This document shows positions 1-7,443 of a stretch of 10,171 nt of DNA, one piece after another. The stretch is from assembly GCA_016296415.1 (NCBI GenBank), contig JAEDJH010000055.1, positions 1-10,171 of the forward strand, written 5' to 3'. This stretch comes from Clostridia bacterium. Lineage in GTDB: Bacteria; Bacillota; Clostridia; Christensenellales; CAG-138. The notes beneath the pieces are model-generated. The model was not told where the DNA came from and ran no database searches. It was given only the letters and a program-made list of their open reading frames with translations. The stretch's first letter is position 1; each line of letters opens with the position of its first letter. A program made the translations under genes and the position numbers.

Positions 1-10
1 TGACAAGAAC

Positions 11-34
11 GGTCAGCGGCATTTTCCGCTGACC
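11..34 (-). terminator. Hairpin downstream of the ABC transporter gene
   Basis: A perfect 9-bp stem (GGTCAGCGG / CCGCTGACC) with a 6-nt loop lies 27 nt beyond the transporter stop codon. It is GC-rich, as expected of an intrinsic terminator, but the tract after it on the minus strand (GTTCTTGT) is only moderately T-rich. The plus-strand side (GTTTACGTTTG) is similar, so it could act in either direction and also end a gene lying left of the window. Confidence 0.55.
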
Positions 35-60
35 GTTTACGTTTGTACACTGTGTAGAAA

Positions 61-3000
61 TCATTCGCTCCTCAAAGCGACGACGGGATCTTTTTTGGCG
101 GCGCTCCTTGAGGGGATAATGCCCGAGATCAGCGTGAGCGCAACGCTTATGCCGACAAGTATCAGTGCCGCAGGCAGGGGGAGATAAGCCTTTAAGTTGC
201 CAAGTCCCGTAAGATATTGCAAAAGTGCATTTATCGGTATGCACAGCAGCCATGTAATGACAACGCCCAAAACACCCGATGCAAAGCCTATCATTACGGT
301 TTCGGCGTTGAACATACTGGAAACGTTCTTTTTCGATGCGCCGATCGAGCGCAGTATGCCTATTTCCTTGGTGCGCTCCTGAACGGAAATGAGCGTTATG
401 ACGCCTATCATTATCGAGGAAACTATGAGCGAGATCGACACGAAGGCGATAAGAACATAGGTTATCGCATCAATGATGGTGGTTATGGAGGACAGCATTA
501 TGCCGATATAGTCGGTATATTTGATTTTGGAAAGCTCATCCCTGTCCTCGTTATACTCGGCTATTGACGCTTCTATTACCTCCTTGTTTGCAAACGAAGA
601 GGCGAAAAGGTTGACGGAGGACGGTATCTCCAAATCAACGTAGCCGAGGGCGAGCAGGTTGGCTTCATAGGTGGAGTCGGAAAATACCATTATCTCATCA
701 TAATAGACAGCACACATCTCGTTGGAAAACGCCGAAAGCTCGGAGTCCAGTGCGGCGGCCAAATGCTCGTCGGGGATACCTGCAAGCTCCTGCATGACCT
801 GCTGTGCGTACTGCAGCTTAACTTGCTCGGCGGCGAATTTGGAATACAGCTCTGTCATTTCATCGTCCGACATGGCGCCGACATAGGAGGCTATCTCGTC
901 CTCGCTTACGCTCATCTGGGTGAGCAGCGCTTCGACCATGCTTTTTTCCATATCCGCCCTGGTAAGCCCCGCCATAAGGTCGGAAACCGATTGCTCAAGC
1001 ATCTCGTTTGAGGGGATGGACTTTATCTGTTTATATACTGCGGCTTTCTTTTCTGTGGAAAGTTCGGAAGCGTGAAGCCTGAATTCGGCCGCTTTCAGGC
1101 TTACGGTCATATTGTCCGTATTCGAGGCAAAGGGCAGACCGGTTATTATATCCGTAGTCGTGTCCTGCATTTGAAGCTTTATTGCCTCCGACTTTTGCGA
1201 TTGTTTTATTACATACTCGGTCAACGCTTCGGTATAGGCGATGGAGCCGTGGAGCATGTTTGCGGCGGCGTCCTCGTTGGGTTTGATTATTCCCGTAACC
1301 CGAAGCTTAAGTCCGTTGTCGTACAGATAGCGAACACCGGCCTCCGTCTCTCGCAAGTCGCTGTAAAGCCCCGTGGTCTTGTCATATACGTAGCAGTCGG
1401 AGTTGAGTATGACACGGTACTCCCTGCCGCAAATTTCTTCATAGCTCCACCTTGCGCCGGAGCTTCCTATCATATCGCCATCCATTGCGGCGGACATTAT
1501 TTCGTCAATTTCTTCCCGTGGAATAAGCCCCATGGCATAGAGGGTCATATCGTCAAGCTCATTGTTTTCGTCCAAAACAAGGATGATTTCGTCATAGCTG
1601 TTCGGCCACGAGCCGTAAACAACGTCATACTGGCTCTGTACCACATCGCTTATGAGAGAGCCGTCCTTGCCGGGGAGCATTTCCTGCCAAAGACCCATGA
1701 CGTTTTCGCTCATCTGGTTGCTGGAGGTCACCATCGTTCCCATGATGCCGGAGCTGCCGGCACCCACGCCCATCATTGCGGATATATCTGCGCCCATATA
1801 TTCAGAGATAAGTTCCGACATCAATGCGGTGGTATCCGAGGGAATTATGGTGCCGTCTGCGCTTTCGGTGTAAACGAGAAGCGGCAGGTCGTAGGTGTAT
1901 TGAATGCCGCTGATTGCATCATAAAGGGTATTGTCGTCATCTTTTGCGGCAATTTTGGATTCGATATGTTTTTTGAATGCCTGCAGGTCATTTTTTTGAA
2001 CGTCCGCAGAATTTAGTGCATTCATCATATCGTAAAGGGCAGATTTTTTGTATACCGCATCCGCTTCGTGCTCCTCGGCGGAGTTTCCCGAGTCCATGAA
2101 GGCCATCATAAGCGACGAAAGATCAACGGTCGTATCTTCGATGGTAATCGGATAGGATGAAAGCGCTTCCTCCTGAACGGTATTGATATACGTGGTCATG
2201 CCCTGCGACACGGCTGTGATAAGCGCAATGCCGATAATGCCGATACTGCCGGCAAACGCTGTCAGCATCGTCCTGCCCTTTTTGGTGAAAAGGTTCTTCA
2301 GCGAAAGCGAAAAGGATGTGGCAAGGCTCATGGAGGGCTTCTTTTTCGCTCCCTCACGGCTTACGCTCTTGTCGTTTACCCGCTCCGCTTCCAGTTCCGC
2401 CTCCGTCAACGGGGATGAGTCGGACAGGAGCTTTCCGTCGAGCATTTTGATTATGCGTGTTGAATAGGTTTCTGCGATGTCGGGGTTATGGGTGACCATA
2501 ACGACCAGACGGTCCTTCGAAACCTCCTTCATTATGTTCATGACCTGTGCGCTCGTTTCGGTGTCCAATGCGCCGGTGGGCTCATCGGCGAGGATGATGT
2601 CGGGGTTGTTGACAAGCGCCCTTGCGATGGCTACTCGCTGCATCTGTCCGCCGGACATTTCGGATGGACGTTTGTAAAGCTGATCGCCAAGCCCTACGTC
2701 CTCGAGCGCAGCCTTAGCACGCTTTCTGCGCTCACGCTTTGAAACACCGGAGAGGCTGAGGGAGAGCTCGACGTTTTGCAATACCGTTTGGTGGGGGATA
2801 AGGTTATAATTTTGGAATACGAAGCCAACGGAATGGTTTCGATAGGAGTCCCAATCCCTGTCATTAAAGTCCTTTGTAGAACGCCCGTTTATTATAAGGT
2901 CGCCCGAAGAATAGCGGTCAAGACCGCCGATGATGTTGAGCAGCGTTGTTTTGCCGCAGCCGGACGGACCCAAAATGGATACAAATTCGCTTGTCCTAAA

Positions 3001-3081
3001 CTGCAGGCTGACACCGCGCAGAGCATGCACGGTATTGCCGCTTGCCGGATAATCCTTCGTTATGTTTTTCAGCTCAAGCAT
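61..3081 (-). CDS. ABC transporter, fused ATPase and FtsX/MacB-type permease
   Basis: The 1006-residue protein joins an ABC ATPase to a permease on one chain. In the ATPase (about 1-235) one sees Walker A GPSGCGKTT (38-46), a signature loop with MSGGQ (142-146), Walker B ending ILADEP (D166, E167) and the H-loop His198, so it should hydrolyse ATP. One membrane segment (about 271-293) leads to an extracellular domain of about 575 residues, then three more segments (about 873-897, 928-951, 968-990). The cytoplasmic loop ERTKEIGILRSIGAS is typical of FtsX-like permeases. This is MacB topology, but MacB of Gram-negatives is about 650 residues. Gram-positives lack TolC, so the family (mechanotransmission ABC proteins) more likely acts on peptides, lipids or envelope stress signals; the substrate is unknown. 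ATG at 3081 is chosen because GGAGG lies 6 nt upstream; a GTG at 3099 would put that site inside the gene. Monocistronic by its own promoter. Confidence 0.93.
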   Translation of the reverse strand: MLELKNITKDYPASGNTVHALRGVSLQFRTSEFVSILGPSGCGKTTLLNIIGGLDRYSSGDLIINGRSTKDFNDRDWDSYRNHSVGFVFQNYNLIPHQTVLQNVELSLSLSGVSKRERRKRAKAALEDVGLGDQLYKRPSEMSGGQMQRVAIARALVNNPDIILADEPTGALDTETSAQVMNIMKEVSKDRLVVMVTHNPDIAETYSTRIIKMLDGKLLSDSSPLTEAELEAERVNDKSVSREGAKKKPSMSLATSFSLSLKNLFTKKGRTMLTAFAGSIGIIGIALITAVSQGMTTYINTVQEEALSSYPITIEDTTVDLSSLMMAFMDSGNSAEEHEADAVYKKSALYDMMNALNSADVQKNDLQAFKKHIESKIAAKDDDNTLYDAISGIQYTYDLPLLVYTESADGTIIPSDTTALMSELISEYMGADISAMMGVGAGSSGIMGTMVTSSNQMSENVMGLWQEMLPGKDGSLISDVVQSQYDVVYGSWPNSYDEIILVLDENNELDDMTLYAMGLIPREEIDEIMSAAMDGDMIGSSGARWSYEEICGREYRVILNSDCYVYDKTTGLYSDLRETEAGVRYLYDNGLKLRVTGIIKPNEDAAANMLHGSIAYTEALTEYVIKQSQKSEAIKLQMQDTTTDIITGLPFASNTDNMTVSLKAAEFRLHASELSTEKKAAVYKQIKSIPSNEMLEQSVSDLMAGLTRADMEKSMVEALLTQMSVSEDEIASYVGAMSDDEMTELYSKFAAEQVKLQYAQQVMQELAGIPDEHLAAALDSELSAFSNEMCAVYYDEIMVFSDSTYEANLLALGYVDLEIPSSVNLFASSFANKEVIEASIAEYNEDRDELSKIKYTDYIGIMLSSITTIIDAITYVLIAFVSISLIVSSIMIGVITLISVQERTKEIGILRSIGASKKNVSSMFNAETVMIGFASGVLGVVITWLLCIPINALLQYLTGLGNLKAYLPLPAALILVGISVALTLISGIIPSRSAAKKDPVVALRSE

Positions 3082-3087
3082 GGTTTT

Positions 3088-3092
3088 CCTCC
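3088..3092 (-). promoter_or_regulatory. Ribosome binding site deciding the transporter start
   Basis: GGAGG on the minus strand, 6 nt from the ATG at 3081. It excludes the GTG at 3099, whose reading would run through this site. Confidence 0.85.
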
Positions 3093-3116
3093 GTTTCACA
3101 CTATTTCTATGGTAAA

Positions 3117-3146
3117 ATTATACTCCTTTTTTCAAAGCCTAAGCAA
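3117..3146 (-). promoter_or_regulatory. Sigma-A-like promoter of the ABC transporter
   Basis: On the minus strand a perfect TATAAT (-10) occupies 3122-3117, with TTGCTT (-35) at 3146-3141 and an 18-nt spacer. The -35 box is weak (only TTG matches well). Transcription would start about 28 nt before the ATG, leaving room for the GGAGG site. Confidence 0.5.
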
Positions 3147-3213
3147 GCGCAGGGGTTGTATGGAATGTAATAATTGTGTAAATTTGTGTGTCTTTCTGTG
3201 AATGGGCGAAAAG

Positions 3214-3242
3214 AGAGCCGCAGGGATTTACCGGGCGGCTCT
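3214..3242 (-). terminator. Terminator of the SNF2 gene
   Basis: An 8-bp GC-rich stem (AGAGCCGC / GCGGCTCT) with a 13-nt loop starts 9 nt after the SNF2 stop codon. On the minus strand it is followed by CTTTTC, a short T tract. Together with the promoter at 3117-3146 it suggests that the transporter is a separate transcription unit. Confidence 0.6.
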
Positions 3243-3250
3243 ATGTTTGT

Positions 3251-5419
3251 TCAGGCGTTTTCCTGCTGTGCGATGTTAAGCCTTTTGCGCTCCTTTTCGA
3301 TTATGTCTTTTATCAGTTTGCTTTCACTTTCTTCCTTCATATACTCGGTTCCCGTGACGGACTCATCGGCAAAGTTATCAAATACGACCTGCTTTTGCTC
3401 ACGAAGCTCCGTTACACGCTCGTCCACGGTGTCGCTGCAAAGCAATCTGTATACCAAAACGTTCCTTACCTGTCCCATTCGGTATGCCCTTGAGATCGCC
3501 TGATTTTCGATGGAGGGCTTGATCTGGGGCTCGCAGAAGATTATAACGCTTGCCGCCTGTATGTTGAGCCCCGTTCCGCCTGCCTGAACCTGACAAACGA
3601 GGACAGCTCCGCTTTCGGCCGCCGTAAACTCGTCGATGATTTCCTGCCGCCTTTGGGGCGATACGGAGCCGGTTATAGGCTCAAGACAGCGATCGCCGAG
3701 CATGGTGCATACCTTGGCGATGGTATTTCTGAAGAATGAAAAAACTATTACTTTTCTGCCTTCGTCCGCAGCAAGCTCACAAAGCTCTCTAAGCCTCAGC
3801 GCCTTCGACGAATCCGAGAATCTGTCGAGCCACGAAACCTGGCGCATTGCCATGAAGTTTCCTGCGCATACGGCGTCGTAATATGTCTTTTCTTCGACGG
3901 GGGTAAGCTCGCACCATTCCTCTTTTTCCGTAAGCTCCGGAAGCTCCGTCAGTACTGCCTCACGGGTTCTTCGGAGATAGACGGGCGCAAGCTTTTCCCG
4001 AAACTGCGGTGCGGAGGAGAGATGCTTCATTCCTTCAAGCTCCTCCGCAACATCGGGTCTTAAACATTTTACAAGGAAGCACATTTCTTCAACCTTGTTT
4101 TCAAGCGGCGTTCCCGTCATAAACAGCGTTCTTTCGGCGGATTCCTTCAGCTTGTTTAACGCCTTTGTGCGCTTGGCCTCGGGGTTTTTTACATAGTGCG
4201 CCTCGTCCACCACGAGCATTGAGAAGCCGAACGCATCGGGAAGCGCAAAGCGGCTGATTGCTTCGTATGTGGTCACGGCAATGCCGCCGTTTTCCGTCCA
4301 ATGATTCAGCGCATTTTCATCGCCGCATCTTATCGGAACGGCTTCTATGGCGCAAAACTGGGTTATTTCCCTCGCCCAGTTGACAAGCACGCTTGCGGGG
4401 CAGACGACCATAAAATGCGTGCTTCCGTCCGCAGCGAGGGATACCATTGCGGCGATGGCCTGCATGGTTTTTCCGAGTCCCATCTCATCGCCGAGCAGGG
4501 AGTTTTTGGAATAAAGTATGTATTTTGTGCCGAATGTCTGATAGCTTCTCAAGGTGGCCTTCAGCTTTTCTACTTTGAGAGGATAGCTGTTTACCTCCTC
4601 GACAAGCTGCGCAGGCAATCCGGAAAAAGCTTCTTCGGAGCCGTCCTTCAGCCTTACGCCCGCTGATTCGAGCATGGCGTAATACTGCGGAGCACGCTTT
4701 TCAAAGTCCTCCCAGCATTTGTCGGGCATAGTTATGCGCACCTTTGAAAAGCCCTTTAGAGCGGCTTCGGCTAAGTCTAAATAATCACCGCATCGGAGCG
4801 CATCAAAATAGTCGGCGGCATCGGCTGCCGCACTTTTTTTGTCGGCGGAGGCAAACAGCCATTTCAGCCTGCTTTTGGCAGGGGCAACTTCTGCTGCGGC
4901 TTTTTCTATGCTTGCGTGAAAGCCTTCGTTAAGGGCTGTGAGCTCATTTAGATACTCCTGCCGCTCTATTGTCTGATAAAGCTCCTGCAAAAGCTGCGTG
5001 GCGGCAGGCGTTTTTTTGTCAACGGAAAGGCGTATGCCGACGCCCTCGGCAACCTCACGAACTATTTTCTGTGTGAGGTCGAATACCTTGTCGGCGGTTT
5101 CATCGCCGATGCCCCGTATGTTGTTAATTTGATATTTTGAAAGTCCGGCAAGCTGCTGCATGGTTTCGATGCCTGCACCCTTCAGTGCGCTAATGCGAAT
5201 GCCCTGCTTATCGCTGTTGAGGCAGTCAACGCTCATCTGACCGAGCACCTCCCCGGATTGCTCGATTTTTACACGTCGGGCCGCATCCTGCAGCTTTTGC
5301 ATATTAAGACGGTTTTTATCAAGTGCGCCGGCGATGCGGACCGAGACGGAAAAAATGCTTTCGGCATTTCTCTTTGCTGCGGCAAAGTCGGGCGCCTGGA
5401 TCTTGGAGGATTGTTTCAT
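3251..5419 (-). CDS. SNF2-family DNA-dependent ATPase with N-terminal helix-hairpin-helix region
   Basis: The 722-residue protein is a Swi2/Snf2-type superfamily 2 translocase. Seen in order: an N-terminal part with a helix-hairpin-helix-like segment (about 74-116, with GIRISALKGAGIETMQQL and IRGIGDETADKV); an alpha-helical middle; RSYQ of the Q-motif region (291-294); Walker A GDEMGLGKT (310-318, Lys317); DEAH (405-408); motif III TGTPLEN (435-441); and a C-terminal helicase lobe with motif VI SRAYRMGQ, in which Arg644 and Arg647 are likely arginine-finger residues. All core motifs are intact, so it should move on or remodel double-stranded DNA or protein-DNA complexes. Bacterial relatives include RapA-like and other solitary SNF2 proteins; the specific role is not known. 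ATG at 5419 has only a weak, distant GGAAGG site, 13 nt away. It is transcribed away from sigG and no nuclease or phage-defence partner adjoins it. Confidence 0.9.
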   Translation of the reverse strand: MKQSSKIQAPDFAAAKRNAESIFSVSVRIAGALDKNRLNMQKLQDAARRVKIEQSGEVLGQMSVDCLNSDKQGIRISALKGAGIETMQQLAGLSKYQINNIRGIGDETADKVFDLTQKIVREVAEGVGIRLSVDKKTPAATQLLQELYQTIERQEYLNELTALNEGFHASIEKAAAEVAPAKSRLKWLFASADKKSAAADAADYFDALRCGDYLDLAEAALKGFSKVRITMPDKCWEDFEKRAPQYYAMLESAGVRLKDGSEEAFSGLPAQLVEEVNSYPLKVEKLKATLRSYQTFGTKYILYSKNSLLGDEMGLGKTMQAIAAMVSLAADGSTHFMVVCPASVLVNWAREITQFCAIEAVPIRCGDENALNHWTENGGIAVTTYEAISRFALPDAFGFSMLVVDEAHYVKNPEAKRTKALNKLKESAERTLFMTGTPLENKVEEMCFLVKCLRPDVAEELEGMKHLSSAPQFREKLAPVYLRRTREAVLTELPELTEKEEWCELTPVEEKTYYDAVCAGNFMAMRQVSWLDRFSDSSKALRLRELCELAADEGRKVIVFSFFRNTIAKVCTMLGDRCLEPITGSVSPQRRQEIIDEFTAAESGAVLVCQVQAGGTGLNIQAASVIIFCEPQIKPSIENQAISRAYRMGQVRNVLVYRLLCSDTVDERVTELREQKQVVFDNFADESVTGTEYMKEESESKLIKDIIEKERKRLNIAQQENA

Positions 5420-5457
5420 TTTTGGTTTTAAGCCTTCCGTAATGTTTATTTATATAA

Positions 5458-5486
5458 ATTGTAACAGCAAAAGTGTATGGAATCAA
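5458..5486 (-). promoter_or_regulatory. Extended -10 sigma-A promoter of the SNF2 gene
   Basis: On the minus strand TTGATT (5486-5481) is followed after 17 nt by TACAAT (5463-5458), and the -10 box is preceded by TG at the extended -10 position (TGTTACAAT). Start of transcription would be about 5451, giving a leader of about 32 nt. The sequence match is good; activity is inferred. Confidence 0.6.
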
Positions 5487-5578
5487 TCAAAGCTTTTTGC
5501 TGTCGGTAATCCATTTTTCGCAATGCCGTCCGTGGATAAAGGCGACTTCAACGGGGAAAGCTTTACCTATAAAAAAAC

Positions 5579-5584
5579 GGGGTG
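5579..5584 (+). promoter_or_regulatory. Ribosome binding site deciding the sigG start
   Basis: GGGGTG lies 6 nt before ATG at 5591. The in-frame GTG at 5582 is part of this site, so it is not the start. No convincing promoter for sigG was found between 5487 and 5578 when I looked for sigma-A, sigma-F and sigma-G boxes. Confidence 0.7.
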
Positions 5585-5590
5585 TTAGCT

Positions 5591-6364
5591 ATGGCGTTGT
5601 ATAAGGTCGAGATATGCGGAGTTGATACGTCGAAACTGCCGCACATGAGCTCCAAAAAGAGTACGGAGCTTCTAAACCGCATAAAGGAGGGCGACAACGA
5701 GGCGAGGGAGGAGTTCATCACGGGAAACCTGCGTCTTGTTCTAAGTGTTATACAGCGGTTTTCAAACAGGGGGGAGCTGGCTGATGATATGTTTCAGGTG
5801 GGGTGCATTGGATTGATAAAGGCGATCGACAACTTTGACACGTCGCACGGAGTGAAGTTTTCGACCTATGCCGTTCCGATGATAATCGGTGAATTGAGGC
5901 GGTATCTTCGTGACAACAATTCGCTCCGTGTCAGCCGATCTTTAAGGGATACGGCATACAAGGTGCTTCAGATGCGCTCGAAGATGCTGAACGAGAGCGA
6001 CAGAGAGCCTAAGGTTTCGGAGATAGCAAAGGCACTCGGCATTGACGAAGCCGAGGCGGTACTCGCACTGGATGCCATTCAGGAGCCTGTATCGCTGTTT
6101 GAGCCTATATATCATAACGACGGCGATGCGATATTCGTTATGGATCAGGTGTGCGACGAGAAAAGCTCGGAGGAGCGATGGCTCGACGGCATTGCGATCG
6201 ACTGCGGACTTGACAGGCTGGGCGAAAGGGAGAGGCGCATACTTAAACTGAGATTTTTCGACGGCAAGACGCAAACTGAGGTAGCGGCGGAGATCGGCAT
6301 AAGTCAGGCGCAGGTATCACGGCTCGAAAAAACTGCCCTCAAAACCATGAGGAAATGGGTGTAA
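5591..6364 (+). CDS. sigG: RNA polymerase forespore sigma factor sigma-G
   Basis: This 257-residue sigma-70 family protein directs late forespore transcription during endospore formation. The N-terminus KVEICGVDTSKLP (residues 5-17) is the hallmark of SigG and separates it from SigF. Region 2 runs from about 35 to 105, with the core-binding and -10-recognition stretch DDMFQVGCIGLIKAIDNFD (65-83) and FSTYAVPMIIGE (90-101). Region 3 follows, including the conserved LDAIQEPVSLFEPI. Region 4.2 has the helix-turn-helix EVAAEIGISQAQVSRLEK (230-247). Length is normal. In Bacillus and many Clostridia sigG follows spoIIGA-sigE; here it stands alone, divergent from the SNF2 gene, with a strong terminator behind it. 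In the family, expression depends on sigma-F and sigma-G, but I could not find that promoter. Residue 44 is Thr where, as I recall, the Bacillus subtilis protein has Asn45. Confidence 0.96.
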   Translation: MALYKVEICGVDTSKLPHMSSKKSTELLNRIKEGDNEAREEFITGNLRLVLSVIQRFSNRGELADDMFQVGCIGLIKAIDNFDTSHGVKFSTYAVPMIIGELRRYLRDNNSLRVSRSLRDTAYKVLQMRSKMLNESDREPKVSEIAKALGIDEAEAVLALDAIQEPVSLFEPIYHNDGDAIFVMDQVCDEKSSEERWLDGIAIDCGLDRLGERERRILKLRFFDGKTQTEVAAEIGISQAQVSRLEKTALKTMRKWV

Positions 6365-6380
6365 GTCGATTTTGTGCATA

Positions 6381-6417
6381 AGCGCCCGCATATCATGCGT
6401 TGCGGGCGCTGTTTTTT
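6381..6417 (+). terminator. Intrinsic terminator of sigG
   Basis: A perfect 10-bp stem, AGCGCCCGCA / TGCGGGCGCT, with a 10-nt loop is followed by G and six T residues. It begins 16 nt after the sigG stop and should insulate the methylase operon from sigG transcription. Confidence 0.93.
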
Positions 6418-6429
6418 AAAGCATGATTG

Positions 6430-6458
6430 TTGACTTAATACTGCGCCGCTAATATAAT
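6430..6458 (+). promoter_or_regulatory. Near-consensus sigma-A promoter of the methylase operon
   Basis: TTGACT (6430-6435), a 17-nt spacer and a perfect TATAAT (6453-6458). Start of transcription is expected 6-8 nt after the -10 box, at about 6465, which is the A of the methylase ATG. No ribosome binding site fits in between. Confidence 0.8.
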
Positions 6459-6464
6459 CAGAAT

Positions 6465-7415
6465 ATGGATACAGGTAAAAAATCCGCTTTGAATAAGACC
6501 ATTGACGTGCCGCTTGAACAGTGCGGCTGTTTGCTTGAACGTTGTCTCCGTGAGGAAATGCTTGAAAAGCAGGCTTTAACGCCCGAGGCGTTTATTGATA
6601 AAACCGTAATCGGCGACGCCGTTGAGGTTATGAAGAATATGCCAAAGGGCTTTGCGGACCTGATAATCGCCGACCCACCTTATAATTTGAGCAAAAACTT
6701 TCACGGGGAGACATTCAAAAAAGCGTCACGGGAGCAATATGCGGAGTTTACGAGAAAATGGTTGGAGGCAGCGGTGCCGCTTTTAAAACCAAACGGCTCT
6801 GTATACGTTTGCTCGGATTGGCAGACAAGCCTTGTTATAGAGGCCGTGCTGAGCGACCTTGCAATAATACGCAACCGTATAACCTGGCAGCGTGAGAAGG
6901 GACGCGGAGCAGCAAAAAACTGGAAAAACGGCATGGAGGACATTTGGTTCGCCACGCTTTCGGATGAATATACGTTTAACCTTGATGCGGTCAAAATGAG
7001 GCGGCGTGTGGTTGCCCCGTACAGGAACAACGGAAGACCGAAGGACTGGGTTGAGAATGACGACGGCAACTTCAGACTGACCTGCCCGTCAAATTTTTGG
7101 GATGATATAACCGTGCCGTACTGGTCGATGAAGGAAAACACCGAGCATCCGACCCAAAAGCCCGAAAAGCTTGCTGCGAAGCTGATACTTGCGAGTACCA
7201 ACGAAAACGACATTGTATTTGACCCATTCCTTGGCTCCGGAACAACGTCGGTCGCGGCGAAGAAGCTGGGGCGGCATTACGTTGGGATAGAGCAAAATGA
7301 ACTCTATTGCGCATGGGCGCAGCTTCGGCTGGATCGTGCCGATGATGACAAGACGATACAGGGCTATTACAACGGTGTGTTTTATGAGCGAAATACTCCT
7401 GTAACACGGAGATGA
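6465..7415 (+). CDS. Beta-class site-specific DNA adenine methyltransferase, apparently orphan
   Basis: The 316-residue enzyme should transfer a methyl group from S-adenosylmethionine to a base at a specific DNA site. Motif IV is DPPYN (70-74) and comes before motif I, DPFLGSGTT (253-261); this order marks the beta class, as in CcrM and many type II methylases. DPPY points to N6-adenine rather than N4-cytosine, though N4 cannot be excluded. Motif X-like EHPTQKP is at 227-233. The segment about 140-225 between them (with WQREKGRGAAKNWKNG and GRPKDW) probably contacts the target sequence, which I cannot predict. The ATG at 6465 coincides with the expected transcript start, so translation may be leaderless. 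An in-frame ATG at 6558 (Met32) has GAGG only 2 nt away and would still keep all motifs. No restriction endonuclease lies beside it. Confidence 0.92.
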   Translation: MDTGKKSALNKTIDVPLEQCGCLLERCLREEMLEKQALTPEAFIDKTVIGDAVEVMKNMPKGFADLIIADPPYNLSKNFHGETFKKASREQYAEFTRKWLEAAVPLLKPNGSVYVCSDWQTSLVIEAVLSDLAIIRNRITWQREKGRGAAKNWKNGMEDIWFATLSDEYTFNLDAVKMRRRVVAPYRNNGRPKDWVENDDGNFRLTCPSNFWDDITVPYWSMKENTEHPTQKPEKLAAKLILASTNENDIVFDPFLGSGTTSVAAKKLGRHYVGIEQNELYCAWAQLRLDRADDDKTIQGYYNGVFYERNTPVTRR

Positions 7416-7443
7416 ATAAGAAAACTTCCTGGGAGGTAACTGT

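Noticed and set aside
1072..2016. A 314-codon open frame on the plus strand
   Set aside because: It is fully antisense to the transporter gene, has no ribosome binding site, and its composition is that of a reversed coding frame.
3082..3099. Upstream GTG start at 3099 for the ABC transporter
   Set aside because: Its codons run through the GGAGG ribosome binding site that serves the ATG at 3081, and it has no site of its own.
5568..5573. TATAAA as a -10 box for sigG
   Set aside because: It lies too close to the start codon and its transcript would begin at the ribosome binding site; the nearest -35-like TTCAAC is only 15 nt away.
5582..5590. GTG start at 5582 for sigG
   Set aside because: The GTG is part of the GGGGTG ribosome binding site of the ATG at 5591, and SigG proteins start just before KVEICGVD.
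3251..7415. SNF2 ATPase plus DNA methylase as a DISARM-like defence system
   Set aside because: sigG and a strong terminator separate the two, they are on opposite strands, and no phospholipase-D or DUF1998 partner is present.
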